DNA from: Streptomyces sp. ML-6
GTDB lineage: Bacteria > Actinomycetota > Actinomycetes > Streptomycetales > Streptomycetaceae
Assembly: GCF_030116705.1 (NCBI RefSeq)
Contig: NZ_JAOTIK010000001.1
Span: 744,001 to 808,000 of the forward strand
Direction: 5' to 3'
Length of the DNA: 64,000 nucleotides
Positions 8,252 to 17,819 of this stretch are shown here, in pieces. The notes under the pieces were generated by a model. That model was not told where the DNA came from. It searched no databases and saw only the letters and a program-made list of their open reading frames with translations. Made by a program: the position numbers and the translations under genes. Each line of letters opens with the position of its first letter. The stretch's first letter is position 1.

Positions 8252-8285
8252 CGCCGCCGCTCCCCGTCCCACGGGAGCGGCGGCG
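8252..8285 (+). terminator. Rho-independent-like hairpin after micropeptide
   Basis: A perfect 13-bp stem (CGCCGCCGCTCCC, 8252-8264, pairing with 8273-8285) around an 8-nt loop, directly downstream of the 19-residue peptide gene. It lacks a long T run, as usual for Streptomyces terminators. It would also serve the convergent ABC exporter gene ending at 8392. Confidence 0.85.
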
Positions 8286-8391
8286 TCGCCGCGTTTCCGG
8301 ACGGAGCGCAATCGGGAGCGGTGGAACCGAGCCACGGGTGCGGGCGGGCGGGACAGGCCGGGCGAGCGGGGGCGGGACCTTCCCGTCCCGA

Positions 8392-10203
8392 TCAGCCCGT
8401 GGCAGGGGCGGGGGTGAACCGGGTGTCCCGGCGGACCAGGGCGGCATAGCGGCCCTCCTGTGCCAGGAGTTCCTCATGGGTGCCGCGCTCGGCGATCCGG
8501 CCGCCGTCCAGGACGACGATCTGGTCCGCGTCGCGGACGGTGGAGAGCCGGTGCGCGATGGTGATGGTGGTGCGCCCCTCGGAGAGTGCGTCGATCGCCT
8601 CCTGCACGGCGAACTCCGTGCGGGTGTCCAGGGCGCTCGTCGCCTCGTCGAGCACCAGCACGGGCGGATCCCGCAGGATCGTACGGGCGATGGCGAGACG
8701 CTGCTTCTCGCCTCCCGAGAAGCGGTGACCGCGCTCGCCGACGAGGGTGTCGTAGCCGTCGGGGAGCGACGCGATGTGGTCGTGGATCTGTGCCGCGCGG
8801 GCCGCCGCCTCGATCTCCTCGTCGGTGGCGTCCGGGTTGGCGAAGCGCAGGTTGTCGGCGACCGAGGCGTGGAAGAGGTACGTCTCCTGGGAGACCACGC
8901 CCACGGCCCTCGCCAGGGTGTCGAAGTCCAGGTCGCGCACGTCGACGCCGTCGAGCGTGACCCTGCCGCCGGTGACGTCGTAGAGCCTGGGCACCAGGTG
9001 GCCGAGGGTGGACTTGCCCGATCCGGTCGGTCCGACGACCGCCAGGCTGCTGCCGGCCGGGACGGTGAGGTCGATGCCGCCGAGCGTGGGCCCGCTCTTG
9101 TCGTCGTAGCCGAAGTCGACGTCCTCGAAGCGGATCTCGCCGCGGATCTCCGTCGGCCGGACGGGCTTCTCGGGCTCGGTGATGTCGATGTCGAGGTCCA
9201 GGTACTCGAAGATGCGCTGGAAGAGTGCGAGGGACGTCTGCATCTGCACCCCGGTGGAGAGCAGGCTCACGGCGGGCCGGAAGAGGCCCTGCTGGAGCGA
9301 GACGAAGGCGACGAGCGTGCCGATGGAGACCGCCGGTCCGCCGGACTGCAGGGCGATCCCCGCCGCCCAGTAGATGACGGCGGGCATGGCGGCCATGACG
9401 ATGCCGATCGTCGACATCCGCCACCGCCCGGCCATGCTGGAGCGCACTTCGAGGTCGACGAGCTTCTCGGACTCCTCGGCGAAGTTCTTGACGAGGGAGT
9501 CCGAGCGGCCCATCGTCCGGCCGAGCAGGATGCCGCTGACGGAGAGCGACTCGGTGACCGTGGCCGCCATGGTGGCCATCTGCTTCTGGCGCCGGGTGGT
9601 GATCCTCTTGCGTTCCCGGCCGACCCGGCGGCTGATCCACACGAAGACCGGCAGCAGGAGCAGCGAGACCAGGGTGAGCCGCCAGTCGAGCGCCAGCATG
9701 GCGACGACCGTGGCGACGACCGCGGTGAGGTTGGAGACCAGCGACGTGGCGGTGGAGGTGACGGTCGCCTGCATGCCGCCGATGTCGTTGGCGATGCGGG
9801 ACTGCACCTCACCGGTGCGGGTCCGGGTGAAGAAGGCGAGCGACATCCGCTGCAACCGGGCGTAGACCGCGGTGCGCAGGTCGTGCATGACGCGCTGGCC
9901 GACCGTGGTGGAGATCAGGGTCTGCAGGACTCCGAAGACGCTGTTCATCACGGCGGTGAGGATCATGCCGAGGGCGAGCAGCGACAGCAGCCCCGTACGC
10001 CCCTGGGGAATGGCCGTGTCCAGGATCTCGCGCAGCAGGAACGGCGAGGCGACCGACACCAGCGACGAGGCGCCGACGAGCAGTCCGACCAGCGCGAGCC
10101 GGCCGCGGTAGGGACGGAAGAGGCGCAGGATGCGTCGCACCTCGGCGGGTGGGCGCTCCCCGTCCCGCGGCGGGGGCGTCCAGTTGATTTCGTCGGGTTT
10201 CAT
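8392..10203 (-). CDS. ABC exporter, fused membrane and ATPase domains
   Basis: A 603-residue half-transporter of the type I ABC exporter family. The N-terminal about 320 residues form a six-helix membrane domain; the C-terminal ATPase has a full set of motifs: Walker A GPTGSGKST, signature FSGGEKQR, Walker B VLVLDEATSALD and H-loop IAHRLST. It should work as a homodimer exporting drugs or lipids. The start ATG at 10203 has GAAGGAG 6 nt upstream; the open frame extends to 10302 into the regulator's operator and is not used. It is transcribed away from a MarR gene, the usual layout for a MarR-controlled efflux pump. Confidence 0.94.
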   Translation of the reverse strand: MKPDEINWTPPPRDGERPPAEVRRILRLFRPYRGRLALVGLLVGASSLVSVASPFLLREILDTAIPQGRTGLLSLLALGMILTAVMNSVFGVLQTLISTTVGQRVMHDLRTAVYARLQRMSLAFFTRTRTGEVQSRIANDIGGMQATVTSTATSLVSNLTAVVATVVAMLALDWRLTLVSLLLLPVFVWISRRVGRERKRITTRRQKQMATMAATVTESLSVSGILLGRTMGRSDSLVKNFAEESEKLVDLEVRSSMAGRWRMSTIGIVMAAMPAVIYWAAGIALQSGGPAVSIGTLVAFVSLQQGLFRPAVSLLSTGVQMQTSLALFQRIFEYLDLDIDITEPEKPVRPTEIRGEIRFEDVDFGYDDKSGPTLGGIDLTVPAGSSLAVVGPTGSGKSTLGHLVPRLYDVTGGRVTLDGVDVRDLDFDTLARAVGVVSQETYLFHASVADNLRFANPDATDEEIEAAARAAQIHDHIASLPDGYDTLVGERGHRFSGGEKQRLAIARTILRDPPVLVLDEATSALDTRTEFAVQEAIDALSEGRTTITIAHRLSTVRDADQIVVLDGGRIAERGTHEELLAQEGRYAALVRRDTRFTPAPATG

Positions 10204-10299
10204 GGGCTCCTTCGTCGGGCGTGCGAGAGCCGCCGGTCGTGCGGCAGCGGCGGCTCGACCCCGAGGGATCGACCGGTCAGGACTTTTGGGAGCATAGCT

Positions 10300-10341
10300 C
10301 ATTGTTACCTACGCTCACAATGCACAAGGTCCTGATATTGT
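10300..10341. promoter_or_regulatory. Putative MarR operator and leaderless marR promoter
   Basis: Between the divergent exporter and MarR genes are two dyads: CATTGT (10300-10305) with ACAATG (10317-10322), and ACAA (10324-10327) with TTGT (10338-10341). TATTGT at 10336-10341 fits a -10 box and ends 6 nt before the MarR ATG, so the transcript is probably leaderless. Operator overlap with the -10 implies autorepression. Confidence 0.55.
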
Positions 10342-10347
10342 TCCCCC

Positions 10348-10791
10348 ATGGACTCCTCCGACGCCGACGGCGTCCTCGCCGAGCAGCTGTTGCGGGTCAC
10401 CCGCAGGCTCCAGCGGATCCAGAGCCGCCAGCTGGAGCCGATCGGCATCACCCCCGCGCAGTTCCGCCTGCTCCGCACCGTCGCGCATTACGACCGCCCG
10501 CCCCGGATGGCGGACCTGGCCCAGCGCCTGGACGTGGTCCCGCGTGCCGTGACGAGCCTGGTCGACGGCCTGGAGGCGAGCGGCCGGGTGCGCCGCGCCC
10601 CCGATCCGGACAACCGCCGGGTGGTCCGGATCGAGATGACCGATGAGGGCCGCGCCACCCTCCGGTCGCTGCGCGACGCGCGCCGGGCCGCCGCGGAGGA
10701 GATCCTGGCTCCACTGACCGCCGATCAGCGCGAGGTGCTCGGCGGACTGCTGACCGCCCTGGTCAACGGGATGCCGGAGCGCCGCTGCTAG
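10348..10791 (+). CDS. MarR family transcriptional regulator
   Basis: A 147-residue winged-helix regulator. The region ITPAQFRLLRTVAHY to the recognition helix (MADLAQRLDVVPRAVTSLVDGLEASGRVRR) and the wing (DPDNRRVVRIEMTDEG) match the MarR pattern, with long N- and C-terminal dimerisation helices. There is no ribosome site; the ATG lies 6 nt after a TATTGT -10 box, so it is probably translated from a leaderless message. It most likely represses the divergent ABC exporter and itself through the palindromes between them. The ligand is unknown. The FAD/Fe-S gene downstream starts 77 bases later and may be partly co-transcribed. Confidence 0.93.
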   Translation: MDSSDADGVLAEQLLRVTRRLQRIQSRQLEPIGITPAQFRLLRTVAHYDRPPRMADLAQRLDVVPRAVTSLVDGLEASGRVRRAPDPDNRRVVRIEMTDEGRATLRSLRDARRAAAEEILAPLTADQREVLGGLLTALVNGMPERRC

Positions 10792-10868
10792 ACCTGCGGC
10801 CGTGCTGCGCCCGCCGGGCGCGGGCGTGTCCGCCGCCGTACCGACCGAACCGCCGAGGAGAACCCGAC

Positions 10869-13820
10869 ATGCCACTGCTGGAGCCGAAGCCGGAAACACT
10901 CCGCCCCGAGGTGCCGCGTACGCCCTCCGTGGACAGGGTTCCCGCCCGCCAGGCTCCGGGCACCCCCGATGCGCTGCGCGACGAACTGGTCGCCCTGCTC
11001 GGGCCGGAGAAGGTGCTGTGGAAGGTCTCCGACCTGGTGAAGTACGCCTCCGACGCCAGCCCCTACCGGTTCGTCCCCCAGGTCGTCGTGGTCCCGGAGG
11101 ACATCGACGACGTCTCCGCGATCCTGTCGTACGCGCACGGCAGGGGCCGCGAAGTCGTCTTCCGGGCCGCCGGCACCAGCCTGAACGGGCAGGCCCAGGG
11201 CGAGGACATCCTCGTCGACGTGCGCCACCACTGGGCGGGCATCGAGGTCCTGGACGACGGCGCGCGGGCCCGCATCCGCCCGGGCACGACGGTCCTGCGG
11301 GCCAACGCCACCCTCGCCCGGTACGGCCGGCTGCTGGGCCCGGACCCGGCCAGCGCCATCGCCTGCACGATCGGCGGGGTCGTCGCCAACAACGCCTCCG
11401 GGATGACCGCGGGCACGACCCGCAATTCCTACCGCACCGTCTCCTCCCTCACCTTCGTGCTGCCGAGCGGCACCGTCGTCGACACCGGCGACCCGAGAGC
11501 GGACGAGGAACTGGCCCACGCCGAACCCCGGCTGTGCGAGGCGCTGATGGCGCTGAAGGCGGAGATCGAGGCGGACGCCGGGCTCACCGCCCGGATCCGC
11601 GCCAAGTACGAGATCAAGAACACCAACGGCTACCGGCTCGACGCCTTCCTGGACGGTGCCACGCCCGTGCAGATCCTGCGCGGTCTGATGGTCGGTTCCG
11701 AGGGCACCTTCGGCTTCATCTCCGAGGTCGTCTTCGACACCCTGCCGCTCGACCGCCATGTCTCGACGGCCCTGTTGTTCTTCCCGTCCCTCACCGCCGC
11801 CGCGGCGGCCGTGCCCCGTTTCAACGAGGCGGGGGCGATCGCCGTCGAGCTGATGGACGGCAACACGCTGCGCGCGTCGGTGAGCGTTCAGGGCGTGCCC
11901 GCGGACTGGGCCGGGCTGCCCAAGGAGACCACGGCTCTGCTGGTGGAGTTCCGGGCCCCGGACGAGGCCGGTCAGGAGGCGTACGAGCGGGCGGCGGCGA
12001 CCGTCGTCGAGGAGCTCGACCTGGTCGCCCCGGTGGCGTCGGTGACCAATGGCTTCACCCGTGACGCCGGGACCATCGCGGGTTACTGGAAGGCCCGCAA
12101 GGCGTTCGTCACCGCGGTCGGCGGCTCCCGGCCCTCGGGCACGACGCTGATCACGGAGGACTTCGCGGTGCCGCCCTCCAGGCTGGCCGACGCCTGCGAG
12201 GCCCTGCTCGCGCTCCAGGAGGAACACGGCTTCGACGCCGCCGTGGCGGGCCACGCCGCACACGGCAATCTGCATTTCCTGCTCGCCTTCGACGCGGCGA
12301 AGCCGTCCGACGTGGACCGTTACGCCGCGTTCATGGACGACTTCTGCCGCCTGACGGTGGAGCGCTTCGACGGCTCGCTGAAGGCCGAGCACGCCACCGG
12401 TCGCAACATCGCCCCCTTCCTGGAGCTGGAGTGGGGTCCGAAGGCGACCGAGCTGATGTGGCGCACCAAGCAGGTCATCGACCCCGACGGGGTGCTGGCC
12501 CCCCGCATCGTGCTCGACCGCGACCCGAGGGCCCATCTGCGCGGACTGAAGACCATTCCCGAGGTCGAGCCGGTCGCCGACCCCTGCATCGAGTGCGGCT
12601 TCTGCGAACCTACCTGCCCCAGCCACGACCTGACGACCTCGCCGCGCCAACGGATCGTGCTGCGCCGGGAGATGATGCGGCAGCCGGACGGCTCCCCCGT
12701 GCAGACGCAGCTGCTCGACTCGTACGGCTACGACGCCGTCGACACCTGCGCGGGCGATTCGACCTGCAAGCTCGCCTGCCCGGTCGGCATCGACACCGGC
12801 GCCATGATGAAGGACTTCCGCCACCGCCGGCACTCGCCCCGCGAGGAGCGGATCGCGGCGCTCACCGCGAAGAACTTCAAGGCGGTGGAGGCCGCGGCCC
12901 GGCTCGCGGTCGCCGCGGCCGACCGGATCGGCGACCGCATCGGCGACGGGCCGCTGGAGACCATCACCGGGCTCGCCCGCCGGGCCGTGCGCCCCGATCT
13001 GGTGCCCGAGTGGCTGCCCGAGATCCCCGGCGCCGCCGCCCGGCAGCTGCCCCGCACCTCCCGCACCGGGGCGAGCGCCGTCTACTACCCGGCGTGCGTG
13101 AACCGCATCTTCGGCGGGCCCGACGGGCATCGCGGCCCGTCGCTGCCGGAGGCGGTCGTCGCGGTCTCCGCCCGTGCGGGAAAGCCGGTGTGGATCCCTG
13201 ACGACGTCGCGGGGACCTGCTGCGCGACGATCTGGCACTCCAAGGGGTACGACGACGGCAACACCGTGATGGCCAACCGCATCGTGGAGGCCGCCTGGGG
13301 CTGGACGGCGGGCGGAAAGCTGCCGCTGGTCGTGGACGCCTCCTCGTGCACCCTGGGCATCGCCCACGAGGTGGTGCCGTACCTCACCGAGGACAACCTC
13401 GAGTTGCACCGGGAGCTGACCGTCGTCGACTCCCTCGTCTGGGCGGCCGACGAACTGCTCCCGGAGCTGACCGTGCTGCGGAAGACCGGTTCAGCGGTGC
13501 TGCACCCGACGTGCTCCATGCAACACCTGGGCGATGTGGAGCAGTTGCGTGCGGTCGCCGAGGCGTGCGCGGAGGAGGTCGTGATCCCCGACGACGCCGG
13601 GTGCTGCGCCTTCGCGGGCGACCGCGGCATGCTGCACAAGGAGTTGACGCAGTCCGCCACGGCGAAGGAGGCCGCCGAGGTGAAGCAGCGGGAGTACGAC
13701 GCCCATCTCTCGGCCAACCGGATGTGCGAGATCGGGATGGACCGGGCCACGGGCCGTTCGTACTACTCGGTCCTGATGGAGCTGGAACGGGCGACGCGGC
13801 CGGGGCCGGTCGGGCGGTGA
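10869..13820 (+). CDS. FAD-linked oxidase/Fe-S protein, D-lactate dehydrogenase type
   Basis: A 983-residue fusion. The N-terminal about 540 residues are an FAD-binding PCMH/VAO-type domain (PQVVVVPEDIDDVSAIL, GTSLNGQAQGEDILVD, GGVVANNASGM) with the C-terminal FAD-linked oxidase half (GHAAHGNLHFLL, KAEHATGRN). From residue 573 two 4Fe-4S motifs follow, CIECGFCEPTCP and CAGDSTCKLACP (about 627), then a pair of CCG-like cysteine domains (DDVAGTCC, DDAGCC). This is the architecture of respiratory D-lactate or 2-hydroxyacid dehydrogenases that pass electrons to the quinone pool. GAGGAGA precedes the ATG. It is transcribed with or just behind MarR, but no lactate permease is present. Confidence 0.9.
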   Translation: MPLLEPKPETLRPEVPRTPSVDRVPARQAPGTPDALRDELVALLGPEKVLWKVSDLVKYASDASPYRFVPQVVVVPEDIDDVSAILSYAHGRGREVVFRAAGTSLNGQAQGEDILVDVRHHWAGIEVLDDGARARIRPGTTVLRANATLARYGRLLGPDPASAIACTIGGVVANNASGMTAGTTRNSYRTVSSLTFVLPSGTVVDTGDPRADEELAHAEPRLCEALMALKAEIEADAGLTARIRAKYEIKNTNGYRLDAFLDGATPVQILRGLMVGSEGTFGFISEVVFDTLPLDRHVSTALLFFPSLTAAAAAVPRFNEAGAIAVELMDGNTLRASVSVQGVPADWAGLPKETTALLVEFRAPDEAGQEAYERAAATVVEELDLVAPVASVTNGFTRDAGTIAGYWKARKAFVTAVGGSRPSGTTLITEDFAVPPSRLADACEALLALQEEHGFDAAVAGHAAHGNLHFLLAFDAAKPSDVDRYAAFMDDFCRLTVERFDGSLKAEHATGRNIAPFLELEWGPKATELMWRTKQVIDPDGVLAPRIVLDRDPRAHLRGLKTIPEVEPVADPCIECGFCEPTCPSHDLTTSPRQRIVLRREMMRQPDGSPVQTQLLDSYGYDAVDTCAGDSTCKLACPVGIDTGAMMKDFRHRRHSPREERIAALTAKNFKAVEAAARLAVAAADRIGDRIGDGPLETITGLARRAVRPDLVPEWLPEIPGAAARQLPRTSRTGASAVYYPACVNRIFGGPDGHRGPSLPEAVVAVSARAGKPVWIPDDVAGTCCATIWHSKGYDDGNTVMANRIVEAAWGWTAGGKLPLVVDASSCTLGIAHEVVPYLTEDNLELHRELTVVDSLVWAADELLPELTVLRKTGSAVLHPTCSMQHLGDVEQLRAVAEACAEEVVIPDDAGCCAFAGDRGMLHKELTQSATAKEAAEVKQREYDAHLSANRMCEIGMDRATGRSYYSVLMELERATRPGPVGR

Positions 13821-13870
13821 CGCCCCCGTACCCCGGGCAGCGGTAGGCGGCGAACCCGCGGACCGACCCG

Positions 13871-13902
13871 CCGGACGGGCCTGTGCTGTCGGGCCCGTCC
13901 GG
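13871..13902 (+). terminator. Terminator after FAD/Fe-S gene
   Basis: Perfect 11-bp stem CCGGACGGGCC pairing with GGCCCGTCCGG around a 10-nt loop, followed by CTTTTCC, 50 bases after the stop codon. Confidence 0.85.
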
Positions 13903-13953
13903 CTTTTCCGTGTGGGCGCGAAGAGTTCGCATGCGTAGCAGCTCCGCGTACAT

Positions 13954-14088
13954 GGCAGATTCGTGTACGGGCAGGACCGCGTACGCGGCAGGGCCGTGTC
14001 CGTGACAGGGCCGTGTACAGGGCAGATTCGCGCCCGCGGCAGGACCGCGCACGGGGCAGGTTCGTGTGCGGGCAGGTCCGGGTACAGG
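13954..14088. repeat. Degenerate 17-bp tandem repeat array
   Basis: Eight successive 16-17-base units of consensus GGCAGGNYCGYGTACGG (for example 13970-13986, 13987-14003, 14004-14020, 14021-14037). Further decayed units (GAAAGTTCGCACGTGCAC) run to about 14123. The array lies in the 450-base gap before the GH109-like gene. The units diverge from each other by 2-6 bases, so this is an old or selected array, not recent slippage. Confidence 0.8.
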
Positions 14089-14270
14089 GAAGTGCATGCG
14101 CGCACGAAAGTTCGCACGTGCACGAAAAGTCCTTCCTGCGCGCACAAAAGTCCATGGTTTCAAAGCAGGAGTCCAATCACTCCCCTTGCGCACCAACAGT
14201 GCCAACTACCAAGGTCCTTACCGAGGTTCATTCAGAAGCCGCGCACGTCAGACCCCCTTCCGGAGGATCG

Positions 14271-15725
14271 ATGAACGACGCAGCACAGCAGGACGACGGC
14301 ACTCAGGGCGGCGACGAGGGCTCGATGAGCCGTCGCTCGGTCCTGCGCACGACCGCAGGTGTGGCCGGTGCCGGGCTCGGGCTCGGCGCCCTCGCCGGTG
14401 GTACCGCCTCCGCCGCCACCCCTGCCCGGGGCCCCGAGGACACCGCCGCGGAACAGACGTCCGTCCCCAAGCGCCAGGGACGCACCATGGCGGGCGTGCC
14501 CTTCGACCGGCGCTCCACCGTCCGGGTCGGCATCGTCGGCCTCGGCAACCGCGGTGGCAGCATGATCGACCTCTTCCTCTCCGTCAGCGGCGTGCAGGTC
14601 GTCGCCGTCTGCGACCCGGTGAAGGACAAGGCGCAGCGGGCCGCGGCGAAGGTGACCGCGGCGGGCCGGCCGGCGCCCGCCGTCTACACCAACGGCGAGG
14701 ACGACTACGAGAACCTCTGCAGGCGCGGGGACATCGACTTCGTCTACGTGGCGACGCCCTGGGACTCCCACTTCCAGATGGCGAAGACCGCCATGCTGAA
14801 CGGCAAGCACGTCGGTGTGGAGTGTCCGATCGCGCTCCGGCTCGATCAGCTCTGGGAGCTGGTCGACCTCTCCGAGCGCACCAGACGCCACTGCATGCAG
14901 TTGGAGAACTGCTGTTACGGGCGGAACGAGATGCGGGTGCTGCGCATGGCGCACGCCGGGCTCTTCGGCGACCTCCTGCACGGCGCGGGCGCGTACAACC
15001 ACGATCTGCGCGGCCTGATGTTCGACCCGGACTACTACGAGGGGCCCTGGCGCAGGCTGTGGCACACCCGGTTGCGCGGCGACCTCTACCCCAACCACGG
15101 TTTCGGGCCGGTCGCCAACTACATGGACATCAACCGCGGTGACCGCGCGGTGAGCATCACCAGCGTCGGATCCCCGGCGCTCGGGCTCGCCGAGTACCGC
15201 GAGAAGCACATGCCGGCCGGTGACCCGAGCTGGAAGGAGACCTACATCGAGTCCGACCGGACGATCAGCCTCGTCCAGACCGCCAAGGGACGGGTCATCC
15301 GGCTGGAGCACGACGTGTCCACCCCGCACCCCTACTCCCGGATCAACAGCCTCGGCGGGACGAGGGGCGTCTTCGAGGACTATCCCGCGCGCATCTACAT
15401 CGAGCCCGACCACACGAACGACAGCTGGGGCGACTTCTCCGCATACCAGGACTGGGACCACTGGCTGTGGAAGGAGCACGCCAATCCGCCCGGCGGGCAC
15501 GGCGGCATGGACTACATGCTGGTGTTCCGGCTGATGCAGTGCATGCGGCTCGGTCTCGTCCCCGACTTCGACGTGTACGACGCGGCGACGTGGACGGCGC
15601 CCGTGCCGCTCAGCCACCTGTCGATCAAGGCGAAGGGCGCGCCGCAGCAGATCCCCGACTTCACCCGCGGCGAGTGGAAGAAGGCCCGCCCCGGAATGGA
15701 CTCGGAGAATCCGGAAAAGGCCTGA
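14271..15725 (+). CDS. Tat-exported Gfo/Idh/MocA protein, GH109-like glycosidase
   Basis: A 484-residue protein with a twin-arginine signal ([16 protein letters not shown], ending near ASA at 48) and an NAD-binding Rossmann motif IVGLGNRGG at about 88-96. The middle ([28 protein letters not shown]) is typical of the Gfo/Idh/MocA family. The C-terminal half, including [14 protein letters not shown] near 410, matches glycoside hydrolase family 109, which uses a tightly bound NAD to cleave alpha-N-acetylgalactosamine by a redox-elimination route. The Tat signal fits export of a folded, cofactor-loaded enzyme. ATG at 14271 has GGAGG 6 nt upstream; the longer open frame runs through the 17-bp repeat array and is not used. 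Confidence 0.87.
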   Translation: MNDAAQQDDGTQGGDEGSMSRRSVLRTTAGVAGAGLGLGALAGGTASAATPARGPEDTAAEQTSVPKRQGRTMAGVPFDRRSTVRVGIVGLGNRGGSMIDLFLSVSGVQVVAVCDPVKDKAQRAAAKVTAAGRPAPAVYTNGEDDYENLCRRGDIDFVYVATPWDSHFQMAKTAMLNGKHVGVECPIALRLDQLWELVDLSERTRRHCMQLENCCYGRNEMRVLRMAHAGLFGDLLHGAGAYNHDLRGLMFDPDYYEGPWRRLWHTRLRGDLYPNHGFGPVANYMDINRGDRAVSITSVGSPALGLAEYREKHMPAGDPSWKETYIESDRTISLVQTAKGRVIRLEHDVSTPHPYSRINSLGGTRGVFEDYPARIYIEPDHTNDSWGDFSAYQDWDHWLWKEHANPPGGHGGMDYMLVFRLMQCMRLGLVPDFDVYDAATWTAPVPLSHLSIKAKGAPQQIPDFTRGEWKKARPGMDSENPEKA

Positions 15726-15896
15726 CGTCCCAGGTCGGGGCCGTGGGTCCGGTGCTGCTCGGCCGAACCGTTCCGGACACCGCGGCCCCGTCCGGATCGT
15801 CCAGAAAATCAATTGCTCCGACTGACGTTCGGGGGCGAACCTGGGACGGTTCGCGGCATTCGCTGCACGAACCGGCACATCGAACCATGGGACGTC

Positions 15897-17819
15897 ATGC
15901 AGATTCGCGATCTTCCGTACTCGGATCCCGGCGACCCCGATATCCGGTCGGGCCCACGGTTTCTGCTCTGGCTCGGCCGCAATCAACTCCGCGGACAGCT
16001 CATGTCGATGGCCTGGGGCCTGCTGCACCAGTGTTCGCTGGCCGGTCTCCCCCTCGCCGCGGGTTTCGCCGTACAGGCCGTCGTGGACCGTTCCGGGAGC
16101 CGGCTCGCGTGGGCGGGCGGTCTGATCGTGGTCCTGGGCGTGCTGATCGCCCTGGGCGACACCATGCTCCACCGCACCGCCATCACCAACTGGATCACCG
16201 CCGCGGCGCGCGTGCAGCAGCTGCTGGCGCGCAAGACCGCGGAGCTCGGCTCCGCGCTGACCCGCCGGGTCGCCGCGGGCGAGGTCGTCGCCGTGTCCAC
16301 CGGCGACGTCGAGAAGATCGGCTGGTTCGTCGAGGCGCTGTCCCGCTTCGTCTCGGCCGCCGCCGCCCTCGTGCTGATCTGTACGGGGCTCCTGCTCTAC
16401 CTGCCGTCGCTGGGCCTCCTGGTGGCCCTCTCCGTGCCCCTGCTGGCCCTGGCGGTGCTGCCGTTGCTCCCCCGGGCCACCCGGCGCGCCGACCTCCAGC
16501 GGGAGAAGGCGGGCCGGGCGACCGAGCTGGCCTCGGACACCGTCGCCGGGCTGCGGGTGCTGCGCGGGATCGGCGGCGAGGAGCTGTTCCTCGACCGCTA
16601 CCGGCACGCCTCGCAGGAGGTCCGCGAGGCCGCGGTGCGCAGTGCGCGGATGTGGTCGCTGATCTCGGCGATCCAGGTGCTGCTGCCCGGTGTGCTGCTC
16701 ATCTCGCTGGTCGTGTACGGGGCGGCGCTGGCCAGGGACGGCCGGATCGAGGTCGGCCAACTGGTCACGGTGTACAGCGCGGCGGCGCTGCTGCTGTTCC
16801 CGCTGCGCCACTTCGAGGAGATCGCGATGGCGTACTCCTTCTCCCGGCCCTCCGCCAAGCGCGCGGTGCGTGTGCTGTCGCTGAGTCGCGCGGACCGGCC
16901 CGCGAGTCTCGACACCGCGCCGGCCGGCGATCTGTACGACCCGGTCACCGGGCTGATGGCCCCGGCCGGCCTGTTCACCGCGGTGGTCTGCGGCGACCCG
17001 GACGAGGCGGGGCGGCTGGCCGAGCGCCTGGGCGGGCACGCGCAGACGGAGCCGGAGCCCGGCCCGGCCACGGACGGGGACGGGGGTACGGCGAAGGACG
17101 GGGACGGGGGTACGGCGAAGGACGGGGACGGGGGTACGGCGAAGGACGGGACGGACGGAGCCGTGCCGAAGCCGGAAACGGTCCCGTCCGTCCTGCTCGG
17201 TGGCGTACCGCTGGACGAACTCCCGCTGGAGACCGCCCGTACCGCCGTGCTCGTCCAGGACAAGGACCCGGTGCTGCTCTCCGGCACGCTGGGCGAGCTG
17301 CTGGACGTGCCGTCGTCCGGTCTGGTGGCCGCCGAGGACGCGCTGGCCGCCGCCCGGTGCGGCGATGTGCTGGACGCGTTGGCGCAGGCGTCCGCCGATG
17401 CGGGCGGCGATCCGATGACCACGCGCATCACCGAGCGCGGCCGTTCGCTCTCGGGTGGCCAGCGCCAGCGCCTGGCCCTGGCCCGCTCGTTGGTGGCCGA
17501 CCCGGAGGTGCTGGTTCTCGACGAGCCGACCTCCGCCGTCGACTCGCACACGGAGTCCCGGGTGGCCGCCGGGATCAAGGAGCTGCGCCGGGGCCGCACC
17601 ACCGTGGTGCTCGCCTCGTCGCCGCTGCTGCTCGACCTGGCCGACCGGGTGGTGCTCGCGCACCGGGGCACCGTCGTCGCGGTCGGTTCGCACCGCGAGC
17701 TGCTGCGCACGGAGCCCCGTTACCGGGCGGTCGTGACACGCGAGACGGACGACGAGATCGCCGCCCCGGGTGCCGGGGACGCGTTCAGGACGATCGAGGA
17801 AATCGAGGAACGGGCATGA
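15897..17819 (+). CDS. ABC exporter subunit with degenerate ATP site
   Basis: A 640-residue membrane-ATPase fusion. The membrane domain covers about 1-320. In the ATPase domain the Walker A loop is gone: the place of GxxGxGKST holds CGDPDEAGRLAER (365-377), lacking the Lys. The H-loop His is replaced by Ser (VLASSPLLL, about 571-579). The signature LSGGQRQR (518-525) and Walker B VLVLDEP are intact. Residues 393-416 are three repeats of DGDGGTAK, an insertion in the nucleotide-binding fold encoded by 24-bp DNA repeats. It should pair with the next gene, overlapping by ATGA, and provide the signature for that partner's intact ATP site. Start at ATG 15897; earlier in-frame codons look non-coding. 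Confidence 0.88.
   Translation: MQIRDLPYSDPGDPDIRSGPRFLLWLGRNQLRGQLMSMAWGLLHQCSLAGLPLAAGFAVQAVVDRSGSRLAWAGGLIVVLGVLIALGDTMLHRTAITNWITAAARVQQLLARKTAELGSALTRRVAAGEVVAVSTGDVEKIGWFVEALSRFVSAAAALVLICTGLLLYLPSLGLLVALSVPLLALAVLPLLPRATRRADLQREKAGRATELASDTVAGLRVLRGIGGEELFLDRYRHASQEVREAAVRSARMWSLISAIQVLLPGVLLISLVVYGAALARDGRIEVGQLVTVYSAAALLLFPLRHFEEIAMAYSFSRPSAKRAVRVLSLSRADRPASLDTAPAGDLYDPVTGLMAPAGLFTAVVCGDPDEAGRLAERLGGHAQTEPEPGPATDGDGGTAKDGDGGTAKDGDGGTAKDGTDGAVPKPETVPSVLLGGVPLDELPLETARTAVLVQDKDPVLLSGTLGELLDVPSSGLVAAEDALAAARCGDVLDALAQASADAGGDPMTTRITERGRSLSGGQRQRLALARSLVADPEVLVLDEPTSAVDSHTESRVAAGIKELRRGRTTVVLASSPLLLDLADRVVLAHRGTVVAVGSHRELLRTEPRYRAVVTRETDDEIAAPGAGDAFRTIEEIEERA

Noticed and set aside
13954..14123. 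Possible second CRISPR-like array
   Set aside because: Units of 17 bp are contiguous and diverged; no spacer pattern.
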